Origin: Hyaloscypha bicolor E
Lineage: Eukaryota; Ascomycota; Leotiomycetes; Helotiales; Hyaloscyphaceae
Direction: 5' to 3'
Assembly: GCF_002865645.1 (NCBI RefSeq)
Contig: NW_020194686.1
Span: 124,001-188,000 of the forward strand
Length of the DNA stretch: 64,000 nt
Position 1 is the stretch's first letter. Each line of letters opens with the position of its first letter. Below, piece by piece: positions 24,400 through 37,100 of this stretch. Both the position numbers and the translations under genes were made by a program. The notes below the pieces were generated by a model. The model worked only from the letters and a program-made list of their open reading frames with translations. It did no database searches and had not been told where the DNA came from.

Positions 24400-27300
24400 G
24401 CCTTTTTTTAGTTATTTAGATTCTCTCTTTCTTTTAAGTAGCCTTTTTCTTAATAGTTCAGAATTCTTTTTAATCTTAAGAGATTATTAAAAAGTAGTTT
24501 CGGATTCTAAGTTATAGTTTTAGTTATATAATTTTAGAAGTTTCTTAGAATTTTTAAGATTAGGAAAAGTAAATAATTAGGTATTATAATTTTTAGGCTA
24601 GGCTTTCTATTTAATTAAATACTATTATTTCTTATTTCTATTATCTTATTAGTAATTAATAATAGCTTCTATTTCCTATTCTTATTTTTTATTATTATTT
24701 ATTAATTCCGGAAGTTTTCCGGAGAAATATAAATATAGCTTTTAATTCTTTTTTATTATATATTTTTTAAAAAAAGAAATATAAAAAGTTAAATATAAAT
24801 AATTATATATACTTAGTAGTTTTAACTTATATATTAAATTACTAATATATTTAAGGATCCTAAATAGACTTATAAATTTTGGCTTAAGCTTTTCTGCTTT
24901 AAGTTTAATATTTCTTATTAATAGTATTATTTAGGTTTCTTTAAAGTAATATTTAGCTAACTAGTACTTATTATAATAGGTTTCCCGATTATTTTATATA
25001 TAATACTATAAATTCTTAAGCTTTTTCTGCTTTATTTTAAAGATTTCTAGCCTCTTATATATAGCTAGTACCTTTCTTATAATCCTGTTCTCAGAATTCT
25101 ATAGAAATTAAGAATAGTATTTATAATATATATAGAAAGATATATTTTATAAAATCTAATATTTTAAGTTATTATATATAAATTCTATAAAAAATAATTT
25201 CTTAAACTAGTTATTTTTTTAGGTATTATAATAATATTTCAGGTAATATTTTAGGGCCTAGTTCTATCTTTTTATCTAATTATTTATCTAAGAATAATAA
25301 GCTATATTTAAATACTATTTATATATTAAATAGAAGTAGAAAGCAAACTAGAACTAGCTAGTAAATACTATTTCTTAATTAGAAATAATTCTATTAGGGA
25401 AGCTAAAGATTAAGAAAACATATTCCTATATAATCTTAATAAGCTTCGGAAAGTTAATAGTTTTATAATATATAATATATCTTACTATTTTAGAATATTA
25501 GTTAATAACTATAAGAATTATATTAAAATCGGGACCTTTTATTAGGTTCTTATATAATAGTAAACCTATAATAAAATTTATAAAGATCTTATTCTAGGGT
25601 TTTTCAGGCTATAATAAACTATTAAGTAAACTATATAGTAAATACCTCTTTGCCTTAATTCTCTAGTAAATATTATATTCTTAATAATAATTATAAATAT
25701 CTTTTTCTATATTCTCCTAATACTAGAACTTTCTAAAAAGCTTAAAAGTCTTCTTTATTTTATAATATCCGGCTATTAGGTTATTATAATAAAGTTTTAT
25801 AACTTCTTAATATAAAGCGGGATTATTAGATATAATAATTCTTGAATAATACCTAAATAGATCCGAATTATTTTTCCAGATTTCTTTTCCTTTAATATCT
25901 TTCTTACTAAGCCTTTATTTCAAGATATTCTAATATTAAGAATTATTTCTCTAAGCTATCTAAATAATATCTAGAAGAAATTCAGATAAAAAAGCTAGTA
26001 CTATAACTTTTTTAGTAATTATATATATTTATATATAGAGAATTAGGTATTTATAACTATTTAATTTAAAAACTTAAGGAACCGAAAAGTCTTTAATTCT
26101 ATTAAGTAATATAGTTATAAATATCCCTATTACCTTAGCTATAGTAATAAAGCCTTTAAGGTATTTCCCTATATTTTACTTCTTAACTAATTCTATAGTT
26201 AAGGGATCTATAAAATAATTTATTTATTTGTTTTATAATAAATATTTCTTCTTAGCTATTATAGATATAGTAAGTATTAAATAATACCTATTCCAAAAAG
26301 AAAACTCTTTAAATATTTATAAGAACCTCTAAATTATAATTATAAAAGCTCTTTTTAGCTTATTTTAAAAGATTAAAAGCCAAGTTATATTAATAGGACC
26401 TTCTTTATAATTAGGTCTTTTACTAGGTCCATTTACTAGGTTTAAAATACCTCTATAATAAATAATATTAAAATTATATATTATAAGATATATTACCTAA
26501 TATACTTAATAACTTTTTAGATATTTTATTTCTATAAAATATTAGAGGTTATTATAGTTTATAATAACCTTAATTATAAACCTAAATCCTTTAAAATAAT
26601 AGTACTAATATTTAAAGGCTTTAATAATTACAAGTAGCTCTTTATTATAATTACTATAATTATATTTGGCTTTAGAAAGTTTCCGGAACCAGAATATTAC
26701 TAGATACTAGTATTTTTTCAGGCTATTACTAGAATTAACTTATTATAAAATAGTACTAGTAATTACGAATTTCAATATATTAGTTTTAATATAAATCTTT
26801 TTAGAAGAATTAAAATAGACTAGGACAGGTATTATAATAAAAGCTTTTAGCTACTTTATCTATTTATATAAAGAGACCGGATTTCCGGCCCTTTTCTATT
26901 TCTTTTAAGAAATCTATTAAGCCTATAATTACCTGAAAGTAATAATAAATAAACCTATAATAGAAATTAGTAAATTCAAGAAATATTTAGATATTATAAA
27001 ATAATTCTGGTTCTAGCTATTTAATAATACTATAGACCTATTTAGGATCTATATAAATATCTTTTATTCTAAATAAAAAAGCCTAAAAATTCGATTTCTT
27101 TAATATTGAACTCGTATTTACTAAGTTTATAAAATAGATTATTTTTATATAGTCTAATAAGTATCTAATAAATATAATTATAGTATTTATTCTTATTTCG
27201 GGAATAAATAAGAATATTATTTAAATAAATAACTATAAAATAATCTAGAAGCTCTATAAATATAATATTAATATATATTTGAAATATAGCTAGTATATTA

Positions 27301-28000
27301 GCTAGCCTAAAAGATATTATAAGATATTTAAAATAGCTATAGCCGATTCTAAAAGCTATTTTTTACTTATATTCTTTATGAATTCTTATCTAATAATATA
27401 TATCTTTAAAATCTAGCTTTATAAAAATCTTGGCTTCTTAGAGCTAGTTAAAAGTCTTATTAATAAGAGAAAGCAAATACTAATTCTTAATTATAACTTA
27501 GTTAAGTTTATAATAATTAATATAAAGATATAGTTCTTTATTTTTCTTAGAAATAAAAAGAATAAATACTCTTATTAAGCTTTTACTAGGCCTTATCTAA
27601 TATTTATAAAGCATATCCTATAAATACAAATATAATACTTCTAGTTAGGTCTCTAATAAATTATATAAAGGCCCGTATAGAACTATATTATCTATATTAA
27701 TAAAGTATTTAATACTACTAAGATTAGGAAGTTCCAAAGCTTTATTAGAATTAAAAACCTCTAAGAAATCTTTATATTTATTATTCCGGAAATAGATAGG
27801 TATTTCTAAGGCTCTTTTCCAGAGAATATTAATTTATTATATTAAAAACTCCTATTTAGTATTACTAGAACTATATAATAAAGTAAAGACCTAGTAATTA
27901 TTATAAATATATAAAGCCTATTATTTAGGATAATTATATTTGCCTTTAGTTAAGAATAAGACTTAAGATACTAGCTCAGGATACTAGTTAAGCTCCTTAT
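24400..28000 (-). pseudogene. Gypsy element B pol relic
   Basis: On the minus strand a standard gypsy reverse transcriptase is readable at about 27,650-27,050: a KKNKELYLYINYYKLN block, VIIKN, KLDFKDIYYQIRI, then YLNNILIYS and YKLSKYEFNIKEIEFLG. The catalytic YxDD motif has become YLNN by two G-to-A changes. The region left of it (about 26.9-24.4 kb) occupies the RNase H/integrase position but I could not confirm individual motifs. In-frame stops are frequent at Gln/Arg/Trp positions. Confidence 0.78.
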
Positions 28001-29954
28001 TAAATTCTTTTAGTATTAGAATCTTAATATTATTAGGCTATATAGGTATATATATTTATTATTTCTTAATATAGTTTATATATTATATAAGAATTACTTT
28101 ATAAAATTTTATACTAAAAATAAGGCTATAAGAGCTAATATTCTTATATTTATAGAACCGGAGCTTAAAATAATATATTTTATTATAATTATCTATAATA
28201 AATACTTTAAAATTATAGGCTTAATAAATTTTAAATTAGTTCCTATAAAAGATTACAAATTCTTGGTTATATTTAGCTAAGGTAATAAAGCCTTAGCTTT
28301 AAGTCTAATTATTATTAAGGAAATTATAATTTAATTTAATATTACCGAATTTACTATATATTTCCGAGATACTTATTTCTAGCTATATTAATCTTATTTA
28401 AATAGTTATATAAAATAATATACCTTTTTTATTATAGCCAAAATTATTAATATTTAAGATTTAGTCTTTCTTTTTCCCTATTTCTTAGGAGAATCTTCTC
28501 TAGAATACTCTTTTATAGCTATAGTATTAATCTACTTTTATAGATACCTTAAATCTTTTATAGTTTTAGCCTTATTAGGGTTCTACTAAGCCTATTTAAT
28601 ATACTTAAAATACTTTATATTTCCTAAAAAGTGTTTTTTCTATTTATAAGTCTAATAAACTATACCTAAAATAGAACTAGTATTTTATTAAGGCCTTAAA
28701 AAAGCTAAAGTATTACCTAAAGATTTCTTATATAATTTTTAGAACTTATTCTTCCTTTTTTAATAGCCTTATAAATTAAAATTTACTAAGTTAGAGTTTT
28801 TAGGGGCAGAGTTACTTTTATTAGACTTCCTTATTTTTACTTTTCTTAATTTAGAATAAGTAATATATTTTGCTTTCTGAGCTTTCTTAAGTTATTTAAA
28901 AATAGATATTACTTTACTTCCTAAAAAAATAAATATAAGTATCTAATAAGTCTTATAATTAGATAAAATAGTATTAAGAATCCGGATCCGGTCTCTTTTA
29001 AGATATAGGTTCTAGTTAACTTTAAGACTAATTATCCAAGTATATAACTTAGTAATTATCTTATTATTTTTCTAATAAAGATCTCGGAGTTTCTTAAAGA
29101 TATTTTATTAACGGATTTGAGATATTTGAAATATATTAGCTAAGTAGGCCTTAAATTACTTCTAATAAACCTTATATAATAATAGGCTTTACTTTATTAT
29201 AGCCTCCCAAGTATTATAAGGTTTGTTTCTAAGAATACTTATAGTAAAGTTAACTCTAGAAAAGTATTTATTATAAGTCTAAGGTTAGATTCTAAAGACT
29301 ATCTTTTAGGAAAATATAAATATTCTCTATTTCTTAAAGAACTTTCTATAATATAAATCAGGTATTCGGATCTTAAAAGGCTTTTCTCGGTCCAAATATA
29401 TCTTTAGGATATTATATAATAGCTTCTAATAAATAATATCGAAATTACTCTCAAAGCTTATTATATTAGGAAAAAAGATAGATTCTAATTCTATTTTAAG
29501 AAGTTCTCTAATAGGAATTACTAAGGAAAATAAAATAGACTTATAAATAAAGTTTCTATAAGATATAGTAAACCGTAAGATATTTCTAAAGGTATTCTTA
29601 TATTATTCTAATTATAGGATATATTAGTTAATTGCATTTACTAATTCTTACTTTTATTAGAATACTTTAATTTTAGTATATAAGCCCTATTCTATAGCTT
29701 AGGTAATAGTAATTCGGGTATTAATCTCGGTATCTTAATTATTACCGGAATTATTTCCGTTATTATTACTAGCTCTTAAAGGCTTCTAAGGGGCCCTATT
29801 AAAAGTATTAGACGAGCCTTTATTATTACTTATATTAGGATTAATCTGGTTAACTTCCTCTATAGAAATAGCTTTAGTAAAGAATTATATATTTCGCAGA
29901 TTTCGAGATATAATTACTTATTAAACTATTTTCTTTAAGAATAGAGAGATTAGC

Positions 29955-30252
29955 TTATAAGGTATTTATTAATAAGTAATAAGATAATAGAATAAATTAG
30001 TGAATTATAAAACTATAATATTAAATTTAGTATAGAACTAATCTCTATTCCTTCTATATAGTTCAGGGAAGCCCCTTCTAAATAGGAGGCCCTAATAATA
30101 TATATATAATTAGTAATTTATAAGCCTAATACTTATAATATAAATAATAATTAGTTATAAAATTAAAGGGCCTCTAATTTCCCTAATTAATACCCGTAAT
30201 ATCCGAGGTTTATTATATGCCTTTAAGTTATATATAACCCTATATATATTAT
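29955..30252 (-). repeat. 5' LTR of gypsy element B
   Basis: Partner of 22,437-22,735. The right edge runs into the 16-bp tandem repeat, so the last bases are approximate. Confidence 0.82.
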
Positions 30253-30505
30253 ATAATTAGTATATTATATAATTAGTATATTATATAATTAGTATATTAT
30301 ATAATTAGTATATTATATAATTAGTATATTATATATAATTAGTATATTATATAATTAGTATATTATATAATAGTATATATTATATAATTAGTATATATAT
30401 ATTATAATTAGTATATTATATAATTAGTATATTATATAATTAGTATATTATATAATTAGTATATTATATAATTAGTATATTATATAATTAGTATATTATA
30501 TATTT
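30245..30505. repeat. 16-bp AT-only tandem repeat
   Basis: About 14-15 copies of TATTATATAATTAGTA, with a few copies shortened or lengthened in the middle (near 30,320-30,410). It starts exactly where element B's right LTR ends, so it probably arose by slippage at the insertion junction. Confidence 0.9.
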
Positions 30506-31699
30506 TTATTTCTATATAAAAAGAACTTCTTTTATATAAAACTTATTCCCTAACTATAATATTATTTTATTACTAGGAACTATTTATTTCTTTAAAAAGC
30601 TAATATAATTTATTAATTCTTATTATTAATCTATTTTTTATTATTAAATATTATCTAAATAATTCCTATATTCTTAATACTAATTTAAAATATCTAATTT
30701 TTCTATATTTTATATTAATTTTAATATTAATTATTTCAAACTCAATAATAGTATTATAAATTCTATTTATATTATCTTATAATTCTTTTTTCTATATATT
30801 CTAATATTTTTAGTATTACTTTTATAAATATAAATATTATTTTAAAGTCCTAACTAACTAAATAGTTTTATATTATATAAAGTTAACTTTAATAAGTACT
30901 AAATAAATATAATTAGCTTTTAAAAGAGATATAAATTAGTTTTAAAAGAAGTAATATCTTATTCTAAATTATTTCTTAATTCTATTATTCTAATTTCTTT
31001 TTTATTAATATTTACTTTATATTTTTCTAATATCTTTAGTATACTTATATATCTTATTTTTTATATATTTCCTATATTATTTTCCTTCTTTTATACTATT
31101 TTTTGAGTTAATAGGAATATTTCTAAATAAATAGGAAATCGGGATATATTTATATTATAAAATTTTCGTTATTTTCTTCTATATTCTAATACTTTAAATA
31201 TTATTACTATATTTATATTTCTATTATATTATCTTCTTATTTCCTTATTATTACTATTTAGTTTAACTTGCCTTAATTATTTCCTTAATTATATTTCCTT
31301 AAATATATATATTTATATTTTTTTCTATAATAAAAGTCTAACTTTATATTTTATCTTTTATAATTATTTCTAATTTATAATTATATTATTTTAAATATAT
31401 CTAATTATTATATCTATTTTCTCTATTATATATATTACTATTTTAGTATTATTTTCTTATTAGAAAGAAAGAAAAACTCGAATATATATAATACTTTTAT
31501 ATAATTTAAGACTATTTTAATTTACTCTTTATTTTGGAATATACTTAAAAGAAATTCTTATAATTTCGAGAACCTTTAATTTTATAACTTATAACTATTA
31601 TACTAATAATATTTTTATAACTTATTAAAAATAATAAAATAACTAAAGTATAAATTCCTTAAGCTAGTAAAGTATAATAGCTAGTTCTTATAAGCTATA

Positions 31700-34350
31700 G
31701 TATTATTAAAAGCCTATAGATTAATAGTATTAAAGTTCAGAGTATTAAAGAAACTTAGGTAATTATAAAAGGCCTATTAATACTAGAAAAGATAACTATA
31801 ATTACCGAATTTAATATAAATATTCTAGATAAGCTAAGTAATATATATAATAAACTCTTAAAATAGAAAACCTTTATTAGAAATAGAACTAAACTAGAAT
31901 TAATTAAGGAGAAGCTAAAGAACTACTAAGCTAATAATAGAGAATTCGAGAATATTATTAAAAGCATTTCTAAAAATAAATAAAAAAAGCTTAATAAGAT
32001 TAAAACTATAGTAAATAGTTTTAATATTAAGAATTAGAATAGAATTATATTATATAATAAAGCTTTTAGCTAATATATTAATAATATTTATAATAACCTT
32101 AGTAAAAATATTTATAAGAAGTTATATTCTTTCTTTAAGATAAAAGCTTTAGTATATAAAGCTATTTAGTTAATTAATAAAGCTATTTTAGAATATATTA
32201 AGAATAAGAAGTATTAAAATACTAGTATATTTATTAAATTAGATATTACTAAGATACTTAAATATATTAAAGCTATTTCGAAATATAAAGAATTAGAATT
32301 TAAGCTATTATTAGCTAATAACCTTAAAACTAGATGGTATATCTTTAATACTTCCGGAATTCTAATTAAAGAAGTTTATAGTAATAAGTCTTTTCCTGCT
32401 TTCTGAGATAAGCCTAAAAAATAGGCCCCTATTATAATTTTAGTTTTAACTTAACTAGATCTAGCTAAGAAAAATAAAGCTAATTTAATAGAGCCTAGTA
32501 AGAAAACTACTAGTAAAGCTAGTAGAACTAGTATAACTAGATAAGAAGAATCTAGTAAGAATAAAAAGTAAGCTAAGTCTAAAACTTCTAATAAATAATA
32601 GAGATCTAAGTACTAGACTAAATATAAGATTAGTAAAATAGAGGAAAATAAGAAAGAACTCTTTACTTTAAAGAAAAAGATATTATTTAGGAAAACTTCT
32701 ATAATTATATCTAGAATTAAAAAATAAAAAACTAAGAATATTAAGTCCGGAAAATTTAATAAAAGCATTTTATATATTTATAAAATATTAGCTAAATAGA
32801 AGTTAATATTTACTTAGTAAGATAAGTATACTTTTAAGAAGATATATAATAGTATTTTGGGACTTATTTATAAGCGAGAATACTATAGAATTAATAATGA
32901 ATTCTTTAAAGCTTCTTATATAATATATACTTAGTAACTTACTAATACTTTCTTTATTAATATATAAGAGATTAAGGATACTCTAAAGCTAGTTACTAAG
33001 ATTTATAAAGTTATTAAAAGCAAGAAGTATATTTCTATTACTTAGATAAATAAGGAAATACGGGATTTCTTTTTTAAGAACTAGGAAATTAAGAAATATA
33101 AATATAAGTACTATATTTCTAATTAATTCTACCCTAATTTATAGTTCTAATTTAATATTATAGTTCCTATTCCTAAGTCTAGTATTACTAATCTAGGTAC
33201 TAATAGCTATATTTATAAGAAGAATTACTTAAAATAGATTAAAAAGCTTAGTATTCGAGAATTCTTAATAGAGAAAATAGAAATATTATAGTTCTATTTC
33301 CGAAAAAATAATATATTAATATATAAAGATCTTAGTAATAGCTATTTTACCTTAGCCTCTTAACTCTTAATAATAGATCTATTAATATAGCTCGGATTTT
33401 ATAAGATATTAAGTAAGTATTCTATTTATCTAATTATTTATTCTTAGCTAGCTAGATATTATATTTCTAGAAATATTAATTATAATTAGTATAAAGATAA
33501 TACTAAGAATCTGGCTATTATTAAAGCTTTAAATAGCGAATTTTACCTTAATAAAGAGTATTAGAATATTAGCTATATTTTTCTTATAAATCGCAAAAAG
33601 GCTATTATTTTTAATAAGAAATTCTTTAAAGATATTAATTACTTTTCTATTTCTAATAAATTTGAACTAGAAGTAGCTAAGAAATTAGGCAAGTATTTAC
33701 TAAAGGTAATAAGAGAAAAGACTTTAAATATAGTCTATTTAACTAGATAAATAAATACTTTTAGTTAGGTAATTTATAAGTTTAGAATTATAAGAAAGTA
33801 TTAATTCTCGAATAATATATAAGTTAAAAAATAGCTTAATAATAATTTATTACTTAATAAGCCTTTTACTATAGTTCTAATAAGTCTAGTTATTATTAAG
33901 AATAAAATATATAAAAATAGAGTCTTCTATAAGATTATTAAAGTCTCTTATCTAGAGCTTTCCTCTTTTATTAAAGATTAATTTAAGAATATTATAAATA
34001 ATACGAAATTTAAAGAAGCCATTTACTTAAAGTATATTAGTATAATTTATAATATAATTTACTATAATAAGCCTCCTTAATACCTAATAGTAAAGGCAGA
34101 AATTAAGTAATAGTTAAAGGTAAATACTAATTAATATAGAGAACTATATTAGATTTAGTATAAGAATATAGCTAAGCGGGTTTGAATTATCTTTAAGCAA
34201 GTTCGAGAGTATGAAATAAGACTATTTAAGAATAATAAGTCTTATTTTAGGTATATAAAAAAGAAATTAGATTAACTAATAAAGGAAAATTCTAATTATT
34301 TTATTATTTTAAACTCTAAATAGGATTTTTCTATTATTTTTAGTATTTAG
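31700..34350 (+). pseudogene. Extra ORF relic between integrase and 3' LTR of gypsy element A, function unknown
   Basis: A single plus-strand frame can be followed for roughly 2.6 kb, interrupted only by TAA/TAG of the kind RIP makes from Gln and Trp codons. Readable stretches include IREFFF-like IRDFFFKN (about 33,060), NSYFTLAS (near 33,340), NLAIIKALNSEFYLNKEY (near 33,510-33,560) and FELEVAKKLGKYLLKVI (near 33,660). The first third is Lys/Ser-rich and helical, the rest more globular. I recognise no catalytic motif. It has the same orientation as A's pol and lies just before its 3' LTR, so it is best read as an accessory gene of A. Some Botrytis gypsy elements are reported to carry an additional ORF; whether this is related cannot be told here. 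Confidence 0.6.
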
Positions 34351-34380
34351 GAAATAAGTATAAATAAATAAGAGATTGGA

Positions 34381-34681
34381 TATAATATAGCAGGCTATAT
34401 TTATTAAAAATTATATTATTTTAGTAGTTTTAAGATTTAGGTTATATAATAAAGGCCGCAGTTTTTTATATATAACTTGCAGAAATCATATAAGAAAGCT
34501 GGTTTTTCTATAAATTTAGAGAATAATTCCTTATAAGTATTTAATTAATTAAGCTTTTATATACTATATATTATTTATACTTTACTATTTATACTTTTAA
34601 TTTATTATTTTACTATTAAGTCACGTTTTATATTCTAGTATATTTTATATAGGTTTTTGTCTTATTATAGTTTTCCTCTCA
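34381..34681 (+). repeat. 3' LTR of gypsy element A
   Basis: Direct repeat of 13,306-13,606, more heavily shifted to A/T than the 5' copy. Ends CTCTCA at 34,681. Confidence 0.88.
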
Positions 34682-34682
34682 T

Positions 34683-35880
34683 AATATAAGAAAGTTAATA
34701 ACTAGTTTAAAGGCTATAAATACTACTAGTAATATAGTACCTGTAATACTTATATTTCCTGGCCTTATTTTTTTGAAATACAAGTTTAATAATAATATTA
34801 ATAATAATATCCTCTTTATAATAAATATAGAAACTAGTATTGGGTTTATAAATAACTAATTAGCTATTAATTAGCTAGAATACTTTAAATTAGTAACTTG
34901 TTCTAGAAAAAAGATATATTATAGGATTAAGTATAATAGGAAATAAAGAATACTAGTAATAAATAGCTATAGTTTCTATTTTATTTATAAGTTTATTAAT
35001 TATTACTAGAATTATAAGATTCTTTTATTTAAGCTAATTTCTTATTCTATATACTTACTTTAATTATATAATATAGGTTTCTTCTAGCTTATAAAGTAAT
35101 ACTATTAAAATATTCTTATAAAATAAGTTTAGTATAATAGGGCTCTTTATATAAAAGAAGATTTCTTTAATACTTATAATAAGATCTTTATTTATATAAA
35201 AAAAAGAGTATAATTTAGTATACTTAGTAAAAGTAGGGCTATAGCTATTTAATCCGTTAATTATCCTTAATAAAATAAAGAAAATAGAAGTATTATATTT
35301 CAGGGCCCTTAATTCTAATTAATTCAGAACTCCTGAGCCTGAATTTCCTTTATTTAATTAAGAAATAGACTAGAAAAACTGCGAAATACTAGATAAATTA
35401 TTAGTTATAATTTTAACTATATAGTAATTATATTAACTATTAAATCTCGTCTGTAATTAAAGGCATAATTACTTTTATATTAAGTATTATTTATATTATA
35501 GATAAATAAAATAAGGCCCTAAATATTATAGTTTTAGATAGAGTTCTTAAGAGAAAGAAGCTAGATAAAAGAAGAGTAAAGAAGGCTTATAAGACTAGAT
35601 ATAAGATTAAGGAAAGGAATTAATATATACTTATATATTATAGGATAATTCTCAAGAAAGATACTAGGCTATATATTATAGGAAGAGCTTAATTCCTTAT
35701 TTAGGAAAAGATAAAGCATTAATAAGCACTTATTAATAAGATTAATAGGCTTAGGGATTATTAATAGAAGGTTATTATATATATAGTAATAAGGAGAGTA
35801 AAGAACTAATAAAAGAAGAAATATATTATAAAGCAGTAATATAAATATTAAATAGCTAAGTTAATATACTTTTATAGAAC
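34683..35880 (+). pseudogene. Fot1/Pogo-like transposase, C-terminal half (broken)
   Basis: The DDE domain resumes immediately after the gypsy insertion: RKLITSLKAI, then FPGLIFLKYKFNNNI and an ETSIGFINN block matching the usual position of ...GYSNDELA, followed by a LEYF-like stretch. The frame is continuous with the left half once the retrotransposon and one copy of the 5-bp duplication are set aside. Many TAA/TAG codons. The third catalytic region (usual LDGHGSH) reads with RIP changes near 34,970. Confidence 0.75.
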
Positions 35881-36216
35881 TAGAAGCCATATATTACTAT
35901 TTATTAATAATTAATTTAATTAAGTACTTTTATAGTATTATATAAATCTATAAAAATTAATTTATATAGCGATTTTATATAAATAACTTGTATTTTACTA
36001 AAATTTGCTTATTAGTATATATTATATAGTAACTACAGGCTAGTCACATGTACTTGGCTCACGTGACTATACCTACTATATTTAGCTTTAGCTACCTATA
36101 CTATACCTCTTTTCCTCTATAATCTAATTATATTATAATATAACTGCATTTAATATAATAGTATATCTTGCCTATTTTTAGGGAAATAGGCAAAATTAGT
36201 AGAAACCTTATAATTA

Positions 36217-37100
36217 AGGGCCTATTTCATATAAATATATATCTGTTAGAATAGCTATACTGCGAATTTCCTGGGTCATATAACCTCGCATTACATGCGT
36301 AACTCAACCAGTAGACTAGACCCCTTTAGGCTTAGCAGATTTAGGGATCGCATATTAATACTACAATACTATAATTCTTACTTTTAAATAATAATAACTT
36401 TACTAACTAATACAACTAGCATTTCTACGCCTATATAATAGTGCCATATATTACTAGTAAACCGATAATATCTTTTAATTACTAGTATTTGCTAATAACC
36501 AAATTCTAGTATTTAATACTAGTATTTAAAAGCTAGTTTTTAATAATTTAAAAGTATTTCGCAAAATATAAAACTTAATAACTATTATAATTACGGAAGT
36601 TTCAGAGTAATCTCTAATAATCTTAAATCTTAAGTCTTATATTTCTTTAGTAACTACTTTCTATAATTATAGGATATTATAGCCTAATATTTATTTCTTT
36701 TCTAAGGCAAAAGTAATTAATTAATCAATTACTTTATTATAGTTTTCCTATTAAGAATTTTTTATAATTAAAATTATATAAAAAGCACGATATTTATATA
36801 ATAATTAAGATATTATATCTAAAGAAGTACTATAAAGATAGTTAGAAAGGGTAAAAAGCCAGTATTCAAAAGCTAGTTTTTTCAGAACCACCTACTATAG
36901 GTGGTTCTGAAAAAACTGCAATTTATATGGGAGCAAATGCTAGTAATCAAATACTAGTATTTGGTTACTAGCATATAAAAAAATGCGAAATACTTATTTT
37001 TGTAATAACTAAAAGCTAGTATTTGATTACTGACAAATGCTAGTGTTTGAAGTTTACGAAACGGGCCCTAAGTCTATAATCAAGCGAGAGAAAATCGACA
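36217..37100. repeat. AT-rich foldback zone, possible degenerate TIR element about 36,481-37,044
   Basis: Two exact or near-exact palindromes lie here: arms of 20 bp at 36,875-36,894 and 36,898-36,917 (AGTTTTTTCAGAACCACCTA, 3-nt loop), and a 34-bp near-perfect palindrome at 36,939-36,972 centred on ATACTAGTAT. The ends 36,481-36,570 and 36,985-37,044 are inverted copies of each other (ACTAGTATTTG..., and a shared AAGTATTTCGCA). I see no clear target duplication and no coding capacity. Confidence 0.55.

Larger units (their letters stand above)
22437..30252 (-). mobile_element. Ty3/gypsy LTR retrotransposon B nested inside element A
   Basis: Direct repeats of about 298 bp at 22,437-22,735 and 29,955-30,252 share long identical blocks (for example AGTATAGAACTAATCTCTAT, TTAAAGGGCCTCTAATTTCC). 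They bound a 7.2 kb interior whose coding remains run on the minus strand, so the 5' LTR is the right-hand one. It interrupts element A downstream of A's integrase. Exact ends and target duplication are blurred by RIP and by a tandem repeat abutting the right end. Confidence 0.82.
13306..34682 (+). mobile_element. Ty3/gypsy LTR retrotransposon A (RIP-degraded, containing element B)
   Basis: It is bounded by two 301-bp direct repeats (13,306-13,606 and 34,381-34,681) starting TGTAATACGGCAGG and TATAATATAGCAGG respectively and ending CTCTCA. Coding remains are on the plus strand in the order gag-like, reverse transcriptase, RNase H, integrase, then an extra ORF relic. The pogo frame resumes right after it. 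A candidate 5-bp target duplication is GATAT (13,301-13,305) and AATAT (34,683-34,687), with one base of boundary uncertainty and one RIP-type difference. Without element B its length would be about 13.5 kb, long for a gypsy element. Confidence 0.83.
12560..36214 (+). mobile_element. Fot1/Pogo-type DNA transposon split by a nested retrotransposon
   Basis: The left end (ATCGCGAGGTTTCC... from 12,560) and right end (up to 36,214) form inverted repeats of at least 50 bp that differ almost only by C/T and G/A. Both carry GCCTATTT followed by CCCTAAAAATAGGC. Each end is flanked by TA (12,558-12,559 and 36,215-36,216), the expected Tc1/mariner-pogo target site. Removing the retrotransposon 13,306-34,682 leaves an element of about 2.3 kb, a normal size for this family. 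The transposase relic runs on the plus strand across the insertion point. Confidence 0.85.
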
